A program made the translations under genes and the position numbers. Shown here one piece after another: positions 49,301-57,218 of a stretch of 64,000 nt of DNA (its first letter is position 1; each line of letters starts with the position of its first letter). The notes beneath the pieces were generated by a model. The model was not told the DNA's origin and did no database searches. It worked only from the letters and a program-made list of their open reading frames with translations. Origin of the DNA: Streptomyces alfalfae (GTDB lineage: Bacteria; Actinomycetota; Actinomycetes; Streptomycetales; Streptomycetaceae); the NCBI RefSeq assembly GCF_004127445.1, contig NZ_QEXM01000038.1, positions 62,001-126,000 on the forward strand, given 5' to 3'.

Positions 49301-51356
49301 CCTTCTCGGCCACGAGCGCGAGCCGCGACTCACCGGTGCTGTCGAAGGAGGTGCGCAGCGCGTCGTGGCGTGCCGCGAGGGCGGTCACCGCGCGGCGCAG
49401 CGCCTCGATGTCCAAAGGGCCGCGCAGCCGGTAGGCGAAAGCGTTGTTGTACGCGGTGTTGCCGGGCTTCAGCTCGTCGAGGAAGAGGAACTGCTCCTCG
49501 CCGAAGGAGGGCAGGCCCCGCGTCGGATCGTCCCGCCGGGGCACGGCCGGCAACTCGGCATGGTCCCCGGGCGCGGAGTCCGCCGCGCGCACCGCCTCGG
49601 CGAGCTGGGCCACCGTACGCCCCTCGAACATCAGCCGCATCGGAAGGTCAACGCCGTGGACGGCGCGGATGCGCGCGACGACCTGGGTGGCGATCAGGGA
49701 GTGGCCGCCCAGGTCGAAGAAGTTCCGGTCGGTGGCGACGTCGTCGACGCCCAGGGCGTCGGCCCAGATCCCGGCGATCGAGTCCTCGGTGGAGTCGCGC
49801 TCGGCCCGCGGGCCGTCCGCCGCGGCATGGCCGACGGGGGCGGGCAGCGCGGCGCGGTCGGCCTTGCCGTTGGGGGTCAGCGGCACGCGGTCGAGGACGA
49901 CCAGGGCGCTCGGCACCAGCTGGGCGGGCAGCCGGTCGCGGACGAACTCCCGTACGCCCGACGTCAGTTCACTGCCCTGACCGGCCGCGTCGCCCGCGGG
50001 CACCACATAGCCCACGAGGCGCTTGTCGCCGGGCCGGTCCTCGCGCACCGCGGCGACGGCCGCGACCACGTCGGGGTGGGCGCGCAGGGCCTCCTCGACC
50101 TCGCCCAGCTCGATCCGGAAGCCGCGGATCTTCACCTGGCCGTCGAGACGGCCGCCGAACTCCATGACGCCGTCGGGGCGTCGGGTCACCCGGTCCCCGC
50201 TGCGGTACATCCGCGCCCCGCCGCCCGCGAAGGGGTCCGGAAGGAAGGACCCCGCGGTGCGGTCGGGACGGCGCCAGTAGCCGTACGAGACACCGGCGCC
50301 GCCGATGTACAGCTCGCCCGGCGTGCCGTCGGGCACCGGCCGGAGCTGCTCGTCGAGCACGTAGAGCAGCGTCTGGTCGATGGCGGCGCCGATGGGGACG
50401 GCGTCGGCGTCGGGCGGCAGCGCGGCCGTGTCGTAGACGGCGGAGAAGGTGCTCGCCTCGGTGGGGCCGTAGCCGCTGAGCAGCCGGCCGCCCGGCGGCA
50501 GGTGCTCACGGGCGGCCCGGACGCTGCCGGGGTCGGCCGCCTCGCCGCCGATCACGAGCTGGGGCACGGTGGCGAAGGCCGCGGGTTCGTTGCGGATCAC
50601 CTCGTTGAACAGGGACGTGGTGACGAACACCGTGCTGAGCCGCCGCTCCTCGACGAACTGCCGCAGATGGCGCGGGGAGATCATCACCTCCCGGTCGATG
50701 GCCACCAGGGCGGCGCCGTTGAGCAGCCCCATCCAGATCTCCAGGACGCTGGCGTCGAAGGAGAGGTTGCCGCCGAAGCCGACCCGGTCCTCGGGGCCGA
50801 GGCGCAGGTAGCAGGTGTCCACGACCAGCCTGATGACGGCCTTCTGGGTGGTGAGCACTCCCTTGGGGCGGCCCGTGGAACCGGAGGTGTACATCATGCA
50901 GGCGGGCTGCGCCGCCGACTGCAGGCCGGGCCGCTCCGCGCCGCACGCCGCGATCTGTTCGGAGTCGTCGTCCAGGCGCACCACGGGGGTGCTCTCCAGG
51001 GGCAGCAGCTTGTCGTGCGGCCGGCGGGTGACGACGAGGTCGAGCCCGGCGTCCTCGGCCATCCAGGCGAGCCGCTCCGCCGGGTACGACACATCCAGCG
51101 GCACGACGACCGCGCCGCACTTCAGCGCGGCGAGGGTGGCCATCACCATGTCGGACCGCCGGTCGGTGCAGACCCCGACGAAAGCACCCGCACGGACTCC
51201 CCGGTCGAGCAGATATGCGGCCAGTCGATTCGCGCGGACATCGAGCTCCGCGTAAGTCCACTCCTGGGTGTCGAAGGCGAGAGCCGTCCGTTCTGGTGCG
51301 AAATCGGCGTGTTTCTCGAAAAGCCCCGCAAGAGTGGGCAGTTGAGCCCGATACAT
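46314..51356 (-). CDS. NRPS A-T-C-A-T, first synthetase of the line
   Basis: About 1680 residues. A1 (1-505: YTSGSTGRPKG, SFDASVLEIW, SGYGPTEAST, YRSGDRV, TPNGKADR), T1 (FFDLGGHSLI, Ser553), C (610-1040, motif HEIIADA instead of HHxxxDG), A2 (about 1065-1570: FSFDASVYAMF, NAYGPTEASV, YRTGDLA, SPNGKLD) and T2 (FFDLGGDSLKA). The A1 pocket is about D-A-L-F-V-G-G-T-F-K, near Val/Ile-type codes; A2 about D-A-Y-F-S-G-A-V-S-K, no match known to me. Starting with A-T and no upstream C makes it the loading protein. ATG 51356 begins right at the A domain; its ribosome-binding site is weak. Confidence 0.93.
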   Translation of the reverse strand: MYRAQLPTLAGLFEKHADFAPERTALAFDTQEWTYAELDVRANRLAAYLLDRGVRAGAFVGVCTDRRSDMVMATLAALKCGAVVVPLDVSYPAERLAWMAEDAGLDLVVTRRPHDKLLPLESTPVVRLDDDSEQIAACGAERPGLQSAAQPACMMYTSGSTGRPKGVLTTQKAVIRLVVDTCYLRLGPEDRVGFGGNLSFDASVLEIWMGLLNGAALVAIDREVMISPRHLRQFVEERRLSTVFVTTSLFNEVIRNEPAAFATVPQLVIGGEAADPGSVRAAREHLPPGGRLLSGYGPTEASTFSAVYDTAALPPDADAVPIGAAIDQTLLYVLDEQLRPVPDGTPGELYIGGAGVSYGYWRRPDRTAGSFLPDPFAGGGARMYRSGDRVTRRPDGVMEFGGRLDGQVKIRGFRIELGEVEEALRAHPDVVAAVAAVREDRPGDKRLVGYVVPAGDAAGQGSELTSGVREFVRDRLPAQLVPSALVVLDRVPLTPNGKADRAALPAPVGHAAADGPRAERDSTEDSIAGIWADALGVDDVATDRNFFDLGGHSLIATQVVARIRAVHGVDLPMRLMFEGRTVAQLAEAVRAADSAPGDHAELPAVPRRDDPTRGLPSFGEEQFLFLDELKPGNTAYNNAFAYRLRGPLDIEALRRAVTALAARHDALRTSFDSTGESRLALVAEKADLELRTAPAHRPDDEAGLRSTLDEEAYRPFDLSAAPLLRVLLVPLGDEDHVLQLTVHEIIADAASLRVLFEDLSALYAGRALPSEPPIGYRDFAQWQRGRLDGAGATEGLTDQLGYWRTRLAGAPEVLPLPTDRPRPAVQSFHGATHHFTLPAELVTGLDELAREHEASLFMVLLSGVKAVLHRYTGLDDLVIGSPVAGRLRPELDRVVGFLVNTLALRTSLAGDPAFTELLGRVRETSLSAFTHQEVPFERLTAELAPSRSSSHSPLVQVLFSLHTMPGEGLSLPGVEREPLPSDFCATQFDLTFTLERRPDGTIAGSVIYSTDLFDEGTVDRLTGHLTTLVRGAVAAPQTPLSALPLLTAPEQEGLRQLNDTAARQAPDAPRLLHETVEEQARRTPDATALVHEGDRLSYAELNARANRLARHLRERGVGPERIVALSLERGLDVPVAILATLKAGGAYLPVDPTYPEERREFMLSHSEAAVVLSGRLPDTREHSAEDLHTPVDPRNPAYLIYTSGSTGRPKGVLVPHAGVVNLITDPHYDALVPRGCRAAVWASFSFDASVYAMFPALARGAEVHLAPERARTTPEDHLDWLAEHRVESTFLAPYMVPEAARRPQPDLRGVSVGAEAVSVDACRRLAERLRADCLVVNAYGPTEASVSASMYAVPVPLPDELSAAESLPIGRALRNVRLHVLDAAGSPVPAGVTGELWIAGDGLARGYLGDPAQTADRFRPDPLGPPGTRMYRTGDLAYRRADGELVFAGRADQQIKLNGLRVEPGEIEAVAERHRAVSAAHVTVREGGLVGYLEVPDADGFDLDEVRAFLTAALPRSLVPGRLVVLPELPLSPNGKLDAARLPAPGAPDTARGRAPRTDTERLIADLLGELLDIGELTVRDRFFDLGGDSLKAARLARRLAKARALPVPTLLPLVLQQGTLGDLAAAVDAALVAAAGAVSVTGAPAVAGPRRPLSGAAPLRPAARRTLAELLDEDRAEEN

Positions 51357-51529
51357 AACATCCGTCCGATCGTGGGGTGATGAAGCAGCCGGTGTTTGAA
51401 CGCAGATGTTTTCAGGGCGACTTCGCAAGATCAAGATCTGGACTTCCTGGCGTGAACAATGCATGATCTCGGGCGAGACGGGGCGGAGTACCAACTCCAT
51501 TGCCGTACATCCGACCCAGGAGGACGCGT
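51357..51529. promoter_or_regulatory. Divergent promoter region of NRPS operon and MFS exporter
   Basis: A 173-bp relatively AT-rich gap that must drive the synthetase genes (minus) and the exporter (plus). AGATC-AA-GATCT (51428-51439) is a possible operator. AGGAGG at 51518-51523 serves the exporter. Promoter boxes are not clear enough to place. Confidence 0.5.
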
Positions 51530-52978
51530 GTGACCAGTGCGGACACTTCCGAACAAGAGGAAACACGACTAGACCGGCCGCTCCTTGTCCTGGGCGCTCT
51601 CATGGCCGCGGGTACGTTCGCGGCGGCGCTGGACGCGACTATCGTGTCGCTGGCCCTGAACGATATTCGTTCGGAATTCAACACTCCGATTGACACGATC
51701 CAGTGGATTATCACGGGATATCTACTGGGAATCGCCACGGTTATCCCGGTCACCGGATGGGCCGTCGACCGTTTTGGCGCCCGCACCATGTGGCTGACGG
51801 CCATGGCGCTTTTCCTGGGCGCCTCACTGTTGTGCGGAATTGCCTGGTCGGCGCCTTCGCTGATTGTCTCCCGGGTCCTTCAGGGGTTTGGCGGCGGCAT
51901 GATCGTGCCGATCGCGCAGGCGGTCCTGGCCCGCGCCGCGGGCACCGCCCGGGTGGGCCGGATCATGGCCCTGGTGACCATCCCCACCCAGTTCGCCTCG
52001 GTCATCGGCCCGACCCTGGGCGGCGTCCTCGTCGAGACGACGACCTGGCGCTGGATCTTCTACCTCAACCTGCCCATCTGCCTGGTCGCGGGCGGCCTCG
52101 CCGCCAAGATGCTCCCGCGCGACGAACCGCAGCGCACCGCCCGCCTCGACCTCAAGGGCCTGCTGCTGCTCTCACCCGGCCTCGCCCTGCTGGTCTTCGG
52201 CGTCTCCCGGGTGGCCGACGGCGCGACCGCGGTGCTCGTCCCCGTCGCGGCGGGCGCCGTCCTGCTCGCGGGCTACGTGGTGCACGCCCGCACCACACCG
52301 CACCCCCCGGTCATCGACCTGCGGCTGTTCAACACCCGCTGGTTCCGGACACTCTCCGGGATCATGCTCGTGTACGGAGGCTTCTTCTTCGGCGCGGTCT
52401 ACCTCTTCCCGCTCTACTTCCAGCAGGCCAGGGGCCACACCGCGCTCCAGGCCGGCCTTGAGGTGGCGCCCCAGGGCATCGGCATGCTCCTGATGCTCTT
52501 CCTGGGCGGCTCGCTCGCCGACAAGATGGGCCCGCGGCCCGCGATGCTCGGCGGCCTCGGCCTGCTGGCGCTCGGCACCCTGGTCTACACGCAGCTGCCG
52601 TCCGACCCGCCGACGTGGCTGCTGCTCACCGCACTCGCCGTACGCGGCGCGGGAGTCGGGCTCTGCGTCGGCCCGCTGATGGCCGCCGTCTTCCAGGGCG
52701 GGCTGCCGAAGGCGTCGATCCCGCGCGCCACCACCGCCATCAACATCCTGCAGCGCGTGGGCGGTTCACTCGGCACCGCGCTGTTCGCCGTGGTCCTCAC
52801 GAGCCAGGCGGGGGAGCAGGACAGCGCGGGGCCCGCGGACTTCAGCCACACCTTCTGGTGGGTGGCCGGTCTCGTCGTCCTGGCGCTCGTGCTCACCCTG
52901 ACGCTGCCCCGGGGCCACCCCGCCGCGGCCGGGGACGCCCCGAAACCGGCGGACGCCAAGGCCCCCGCGGACGACTGA
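51530..52978 (+). CDS. MFS drug exporter, DHA2 (14-TM) family
   Basis: A 482-residue transporter with about 14 hydrophobic helices. Motif A-like GWAVDRFGARTMW follows TM2; LDATIVSLALNDI in TM1 is the DHA2 motif. It is divergent from the NRPS operon and shares its regulatory region, so export of and self-protection from the product are likely. GTG 51530 has AGGAGG six bases upstream. The 5' quarter uses more A/T-ending codons than the rest. Confidence 0.93.
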   Translation: MTSADTSEQEETRLDRPLLVLGALMAAGTFAAALDATIVSLALNDIRSEFNTPIDTIQWIITGYLLGIATVIPVTGWAVDRFGARTMWLTAMALFLGASLLCGIAWSAPSLIVSRVLQGFGGGMIVPIAQAVLARAAGTARVGRIMALVTIPTQFASVIGPTLGGVLVETTTWRWIFYLNLPICLVAGGLAAKMLPRDEPQRTARLDLKGLLLLSPGLALLVFGVSRVADGATAVLVPVAAGAVLLAGYVVHARTTPHPPVIDLRLFNTRWFRTLSGIMLVYGGFFFGAVYLFPLYFQQARGHTALQAGLEVAPQGIGMLLMLFLGGSLADKMGPRPAMLGGLGLLALGTLVYTQLPSDPPTWLLLTALAVRGAGVGLCVGPLMAAVFQGGLPKASIPRATTAINILQRVGGSLGTALFAVVLTSQAGEQDSAGPADFSHTFWWVAGLVVLALVLTLTLPRGHPAAAGDAPKPADAKAPADD

Positions 52979-53009
52979 CCGTCGCGCCGGGGCCCCTACG
53001 GGCGGTCGC

Positions 53010-54389
53010 TCAGCCGCCGCGGCGGACGCGGGCCGCCTTGCGGGCCTCGGCGAGCTTGCGCGCCTCACCGGACTTGCGGGACGTGCCGCCGGCGCCGCGG
53101 GAGGCGTCCTTGCTGGTGCCGAGGCCGCGGAAGGGCGCGTTGGTGTTCTTGGCCCGGGGCGCGGCGGGCCCGTCGAGCGGCGTGCCGGAGGGCGCCTTGG
53201 CCCCGGTGATCCGACTCAGCTCCTGCTCGCCCGAGCGCACCTTGGTGACCTTCGCCTCGACGCCGGCCTCGGCCATGACGCGGCTCGTCTCGCGGCGCTG
53301 CCCCGAGAGGACCAGCGTGACGACGGCGCCGGACTCGCCCGCGCGGGCGGTGCGGCCCGCGCGGTGCAGATAGTCCTTGGGGTCGGTGGGCGGATCGACG
53401 TTGACGACCAGATCGAGGTCGTCGACGTGCAGGCCGCGGGCGGCGACGTTCGTCGCCACCAGCACGGTGACGTGGCCGTTCTTGAACTGCGCGAGCGTCT
53501 TCGTGCGCTGCGGCTGCGACTTGCCGCTGTGCAGCGCGGCGGCGTGCACGCCGCTGGCGCGCAGATGCCGGGTCAGCTGGTCGACCGCGTGCCGGGTGTC
53601 GAGGAACAGCAGGACGCGGCCTTCGCGGGCCGCGATCTCCGTGGTGACGGCGTACCGGTCGGGCCCGTGGACGACCAGCACATGGTGCTCCATCGTCGTC
53701 ACCGCGCCCGCGGACGGGTCGACCGAGTGCACGACCGGGTCCTTGAGGTGACGCGAGACGAGTTCGTCCACGTCACGGTCCAGGGTCGCGGAGAACAGCA
53801 TCCGCTGCCCCTGCGGCCGCACCTGGTCGAGCGCCTCGGTGACCTGCGGCAGGAAACCCATGTCGCACATCTGGTCGGCCTCGTCGAGAACCGTGACGCG
53901 CACGTGTCCCAGCCGGCAGGCCTTGCGCTCGATGAGGTCGTGCAGCCGGCCCGGCGTGGCGACGACGATCTCGGCGCCGTCGCGCAGCGCGGCGACCTGC
54001 CGGCCGATCGACATGCCCCCGACGACCGCGGCCATCCGCAGCCCCAGCGCCTCCGCATACGGGGCCAGCGCCTCGGTGACCTGCTGGGCCAGCTCCCGGG
54101 TGGGCACCAGGACCAGGGCGAGGGGCTGCTTGGCCTCCGCGCGCCGTCCGGCCGTCCGCACGAGGAGCGGCAGCCCGAAGGCGAGCGTCTTGCCGGAACC
54201 GGTGCGCCCGCGCCCCAGCACGTCCCGCCCCGCGAGGGCGTCGGGCACCGTGGCCGCCTGGATCGGGAAGGGCGTCTCCACGCCCTGCTCACCGAGCGTG
54301 CGCAGCAGGGCGGGCGGCAGCCCGAGATCGGCGAAGGAACCGGCCTGCGGCGTCGCCGAGGGGTTCTCGGAGCGGTCCGGATCGGTCAT
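53010..54389 (-). CDS. DEAD-box RNA helicase
   Basis: A 459-residue helicase: Q motif FADLGLPPALLRTLGEQGVETPFPIQ, Walker A GRTGSGKT, PTRELAQQV, DEAD in VTVLDEADQMCDMGF, SAT in LFSATLD, motif V ATNVAARGLHV and motif VI YLHRAGRTARAG. The C-terminus is a basic low-complexity tail (RGAGGTSRKSGEARK), common in RNA-binding actinobacterial helicases. ATG 54389 follows GGGAGG. It is outside the biosynthetic cluster. Confidence 0.95.
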   Translation of the reverse strand: MTDPDRSENPSATPQAGSFADLGLPPALLRTLGEQGVETPFPIQAATVPDALAGRDVLGRGRTGSGKTLAFGLPLLVRTAGRRAEAKQPLALVLVPTRELAQQVTEALAPYAEALGLRMAAVVGGMSIGRQVAALRDGAEIVVATPGRLHDLIERKACRLGHVRVTVLDEADQMCDMGFLPQVTEALDQVRPQGQRMLFSATLDRDVDELVSRHLKDPVVHSVDPSAGAVTTMEHHVLVVHGPDRYAVTTEIAAREGRVLLFLDTRHAVDQLTRHLRASGVHAAALHSGKSQPQRTKTLAQFKNGHVTVLVATNVAARGLHVDDLDLVVNVDPPTDPKDYLHRAGRTARAGESGAVVTLVLSGQRRETSRVMAEAGVEAKVTKVRSGEQELSRITGAKAPSGTPLDGPAAPRAKNTNAPFRGLGTSKDASRGAGGTSRKSGEARKLAEARKAARVRRGG

Positions 54390-54795
54390 GGGGCAGCCTC
54401 CCGCAGGCGGTACGTACCGAGGAAGGCCCGGTAGACGACGACGGGACCCGCACGGCCCGAAGACGCCGCCGCTACACCCGTGCAAACGGTTGACGCTAAC
54501 ACAGGAGACGGCGGCCCGCCTTCTCGCGCCCGGAGAGGCCCCGCTCAGGAGCGGTGGTCCCTGGGCGGGGTCCCGCGAACCGCACAGATACCTCCGCGCG
54601 GCCGGCGTCCCGGGGGAGACCCCGCCGGGGCCGTCGCTCCGCTCTTTTGCGGGCGTTGATCTTGGGCACTCGGAGTCCGAGTGATTTTCGTACCGCGGAC
54701 GGCCCGTGTCGCCGACGCGTCGTCCGCGGTCCGTGGCCTGTAGTCCGCCGTCCGTGGTCCGCCGTCCGCAGTCGTCGTCCGGAAGAGAGAGTGGC
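54390..54795. other. Divergent intergenic region, 406 bp
   Basis: Promoter region of the helicase and of the Mrr-like gene. It holds the 12-bp palindrome CGGTACGTACCG (54408-54419) close to the helicase start, and a run of short GTCCGCGGTCCG/GTCCGTGG-like repeats at about 54718-54780. No gene recognised. Confidence 0.55.
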
Positions 54796-55707
54796 ATGAC
54801 CGTACCCACGCGCCCGGTCCGAGGCGTCCGCCGCGAACGGCGCTTCGATCTCCGGGTGACCACCCTGTTCTTCGTGCTGCTCGCGGTCATCCTGTGCGCC
54901 CTGGTGTACGTGGCCCGCACCGCCGCGCACATCGTCGAGAGCCGCCCGCTGTGGGCGGTCTCGCTCCTCCTGGTGGCCGTCGCCGCGGCCTCGTTGTGCC
55001 GGTCCCGGTGGCGTCGCTTCTCCGCCGCGAGATGCGCCCGCCGCGCCACGGAGGTGCTGGAGGAGGCGGCCGAACGGGCCTCCGACAGCCTCGACGACCT
55101 GACGGCGGGCTCGCACGCGCCGCCGGTCGCGCGGACCGCCGCACCGGACGAGGCGGGCACGGCGGCATACGTGATCCCCGCCCCGGCGGCCCCGGTGGAC
55201 CAGCCCCTTGCGCCCGACGCGACACGGGTGGCGCCGGACGTGCCGGTGCCGGGAGAGCCGGGGGCGGAGGACACGACCGTCGTCGTCGCCCACCCGGACG
55301 ACTACACCGAACTCGACCCCGACGGCTTCGAGGACGCCATAGCCGAGCTGTGCGTGCGCGACGCGTGCCTGGACGTCGAGGTCGTCGGCGGCGCCTGCGA
55401 CTTGGGGGCCGACGTCGTCGCGGTCACCCCCGACGGCCGGCGGATCGTCATCCAGTGCAAGCGCTACGGCGAAGCCAACAAGGTCGGCTCACAGGACCTG
55501 CAGCGCTTCGGCGGCACGTGCTTCACCGTCCACGAGGCCGATGTCGCGGTCCTCGTCACGACGAGCGACTTCACCGCTCCCGCCCTGGAGTACGCGGAGC
55601 AGTGCGGCATCGTGTGCGTGGACGGAGCCGAGCTGGCCGCCTGGCGCGACGGCGCCGGGCCGAGCCCGTGGGAGCGGGCGGCCGTCGAGGCCGGCGCCCT
55701 CGAATGA
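54796..55707 (+). CDS. Membrane-anchored Mrr-like restriction endonuclease-fold protein
   Basis: A 303-residue protein. Two TM helices near the N-terminus (TTLFFVLLAVILCALVYVA, LWAVSLLLVAVAAASLC), a Pro/Ala-rich linker (about 110-175), then an Mrr_cat domain at the C-terminus (DPDGFEDAIAELCVRDA, catalytic GADVVAV and VIQCKRYG giving D-QxK, then VTTSDFTAPALEYAEQCGIV). It could cleave modified DNA near the membrane, but related proteins occur widely without proven nuclease activity. ATG 54796 follows GAGAGAGTGGC. Confidence 0.85.
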   Translation: MTVPTRPVRGVRRERRFDLRVTTLFFVLLAVILCALVYVARTAAHIVESRPLWAVSLLLVAVAAASLCRSRWRRFSAARCARRATEVLEEAAERASDSLDDLTAGSHAPPVARTAAPDEAGTAAYVIPAPAAPVDQPLAPDATRVAPDVPVPGEPGAEDTTVVVAHPDDYTELDPDGFEDAIAELCVRDACLDVEVVGGACDLGADVVAVTPDGRRIVIQCKRYGEANKVGSQDLQRFGGTCFTVHEADVAVLVTTSDFTAPALEYAEQCGIVCVDGAELAAWRDGAGPSPWERAAVEAGALE

Positions 55708-55743
55708 TTCCCGCGCGAGCCCGCCGCGTGTGAGACTGCGCCC

Positions 55744-55998
55744 ATGGACGCGGGGCGCGAATCACGGTGGGAGAAGGACGCGATGACGGTGGAGATCGTC
55801 TTCGCGCTGGTGACGGCCGCTCTGCTGGCCGCGGCGGTGTTCGGCCTCTCGCTGGTCCCGGCACTGCTCATCGGCGCCTCGGAACCCGCGGGCAGGGCGG
55901 CGCTGACGGCGGGCGTCGTGCTGGGCGTGGCCGCCGGGATCTGGCGCCTGGTGCGGGTCCTGCTCAGCTTCGACGCCTGGCGCCGCGAGGGACGCTGA
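55744..55998 (+). CDS. Small two-helix membrane protein (DUF6332-like)
   Basis: An 84-residue protein with two TM helices (VEIVFALVTAALLAAAVFGL and AALTAGVVLGVAAGIWRLV). The stretch ESRWEKDAMTVEI before helix 1 resembles the conserved N-terminus of a small Streptomyces family, which favours ATG 55744. ATG 55783 has a better ribosome-binding site (GAGAAGGACGCG) and would give 71 residues. Function unknown. Confidence 0.65.
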   Translation: MDAGRESRWEKDAMTVEIVFALVTAALLAAAVFGLSLVPALLIGASEPAGRAALTAGVVLGVAAGIWRLVRVLLSFDAWRREGR

Positions 55999-56052
55999 CG
56001 CCGGACGCCGTGCCGCCCTCACCCTCACCGCATCCCCCTCGACGCACCCGCT

Positions 56053-57036
56053 TCACAGCCACCCGCAGCGCTGCGCCTGCAACGCCAGCTGGAAGCGGTT
56101 CGCCGCGCCGAGCCGGGCCATCAGGACCTGGAGCCGCCGGAAGAGCGTGCGGCGGCTGACCTCCAGCTCCCTGGCGATGACCTCGTCGGTGGCGCCCCCG
56201 GCGAGCAGCCACAGCAGGCGCCGGTCGGCCGGCGGCAGCCCGCCGGGAGCCGCGGTGCGGCCGTGGAACGGCAGCGCGTTGGCCCAGTACTGTTCGAACA
56301 GGGCGACGAGCGCCGAGAGCAGCCCGCACGGCTGCACGACCAGCATGGTGTTGTGCACGTCGGTCTCCTTGATCGACAGGGACACGAGCGCGTACGCCTC
56401 GTCGATGACGACGAGTTTGACCGGCACCGAGGGCAGCACCCTGGCCTGCTCACCCGCGTTGACGCACGGCTCGATGACCTCGGCGAGGTGGCCCGGATGC
56501 GCGAGTGACTCCCGCGAGTACACGACGCGCTGCGTCACGCCTCGGGCGAGCGTGGCGAGCGCGTCCTCCGTGGCGCCGGGCAGGGGGAAGTAGGGCGGCG
56601 ACTCGAACTGCCTGATCTGCTCGCGGGCGCTGGCCCAGGCCTGGCGCATCCGGGGGCCCACGGCGTCGCCGGTGACGACCTCGACGAGGTGGTCGTCGTA
56701 GGCGGCGAGCCGCTGCCGCCGGAACGACTCGAACGCGCCGCCCACCGCGATGCGCGACTCCTCGACCTCGGCGGCCCGGCGCCGGGCGAGGACTTCGAGA
56801 CCGGCGGCGGGCGGCACCGGGGCCACCGCGTCCGCGCCACGCTCGACACCGCCCGCGAGACCGGCGTCCACCAACTCCTCGTAGGCGGAGCCGAGTTCCG
56901 CTTCGGCGAGCCCCGTGGCGGAGCCGATCGCGCTCAGCGGGGCCGGAGCCACCTCCAGCAGGGCGAGGTAGACCCGCGCCGCGGAGGGACCGAGCCCGAG
57001 CAGCCGCAGGGAATCGCCGAGTCGCGCGTTCGTCAT
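56053..57036 (-). CDS. TrmB-like/LuxR-type transcriptional regulator
   Basis: A 327-residue regulator. The N-terminus is a TrmB-like winged helix (LLGLGPSAARVYLALLEV, GSATGLAEAELGSAYEELVD). A middle sensor-like region follows. The C-terminus is a LuxR-type HTH (LLWLLAGGATDEVIARELEVSRRTLFRRLQVLMARLGAANRFQ), with Phe-Arg-Arg where Val-x-x-His is more usual. Such proteins are abundant in Streptomyces. It is divergent from the aminopeptidase gene. ATG 57036 matches the domain start. Confidence 0.88.
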   Translation of the reverse strand: MTNARLGDSLRLLGLGPSAARVYLALLEVAPAPLSAIGSATGLAEAELGSAYEELVDAGLAGGVERGADAVAPVPPAAGLEVLARRRAAEVEESRIAVGGAFESFRRQRLAAYDDHLVEVVTGDAVGPRMRQAWASAREQIRQFESPPYFPLPGATEDALATLARGVTQRVVYSRESLAHPGHLAEVIEPCVNAGEQARVLPSVPVKLVVIDEAYALVSLSIKETDVHNTMLVVQPCGLLSALVALFEQYWANALPFHGRTAAPGGLPPADRRLLWLLAGGATDEVIARELEVSRRTLFRRLQVLMARLGAANRFQLALQAQRCGWL

Positions 57037-57218
57037 GGCGGCATTATCGGCGGTGCGCGACCCGGGGCCGTGGCCGATCCGTGCCAGTGGCACGATCCGG
57101 CCCCGGGCGTCCGCGGGGCGGGGTACGTTCCGGTCCGGCAGCTGCCCCGAGGGGGCGGCGGCGAGGCCGTACGAAGACCCGGCAACCCCTGACGAAGCCC
57201 CAGCGAAAGGCGTACCCC

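Noticed and set aside
54408..54419. CGGTACGTACCG palindrome as a specific operator
   Set aside because: It is a perfect 12-mer but short, and GTAC-rich palindromes are common in these genomes; listed only as part of the intergenic region.
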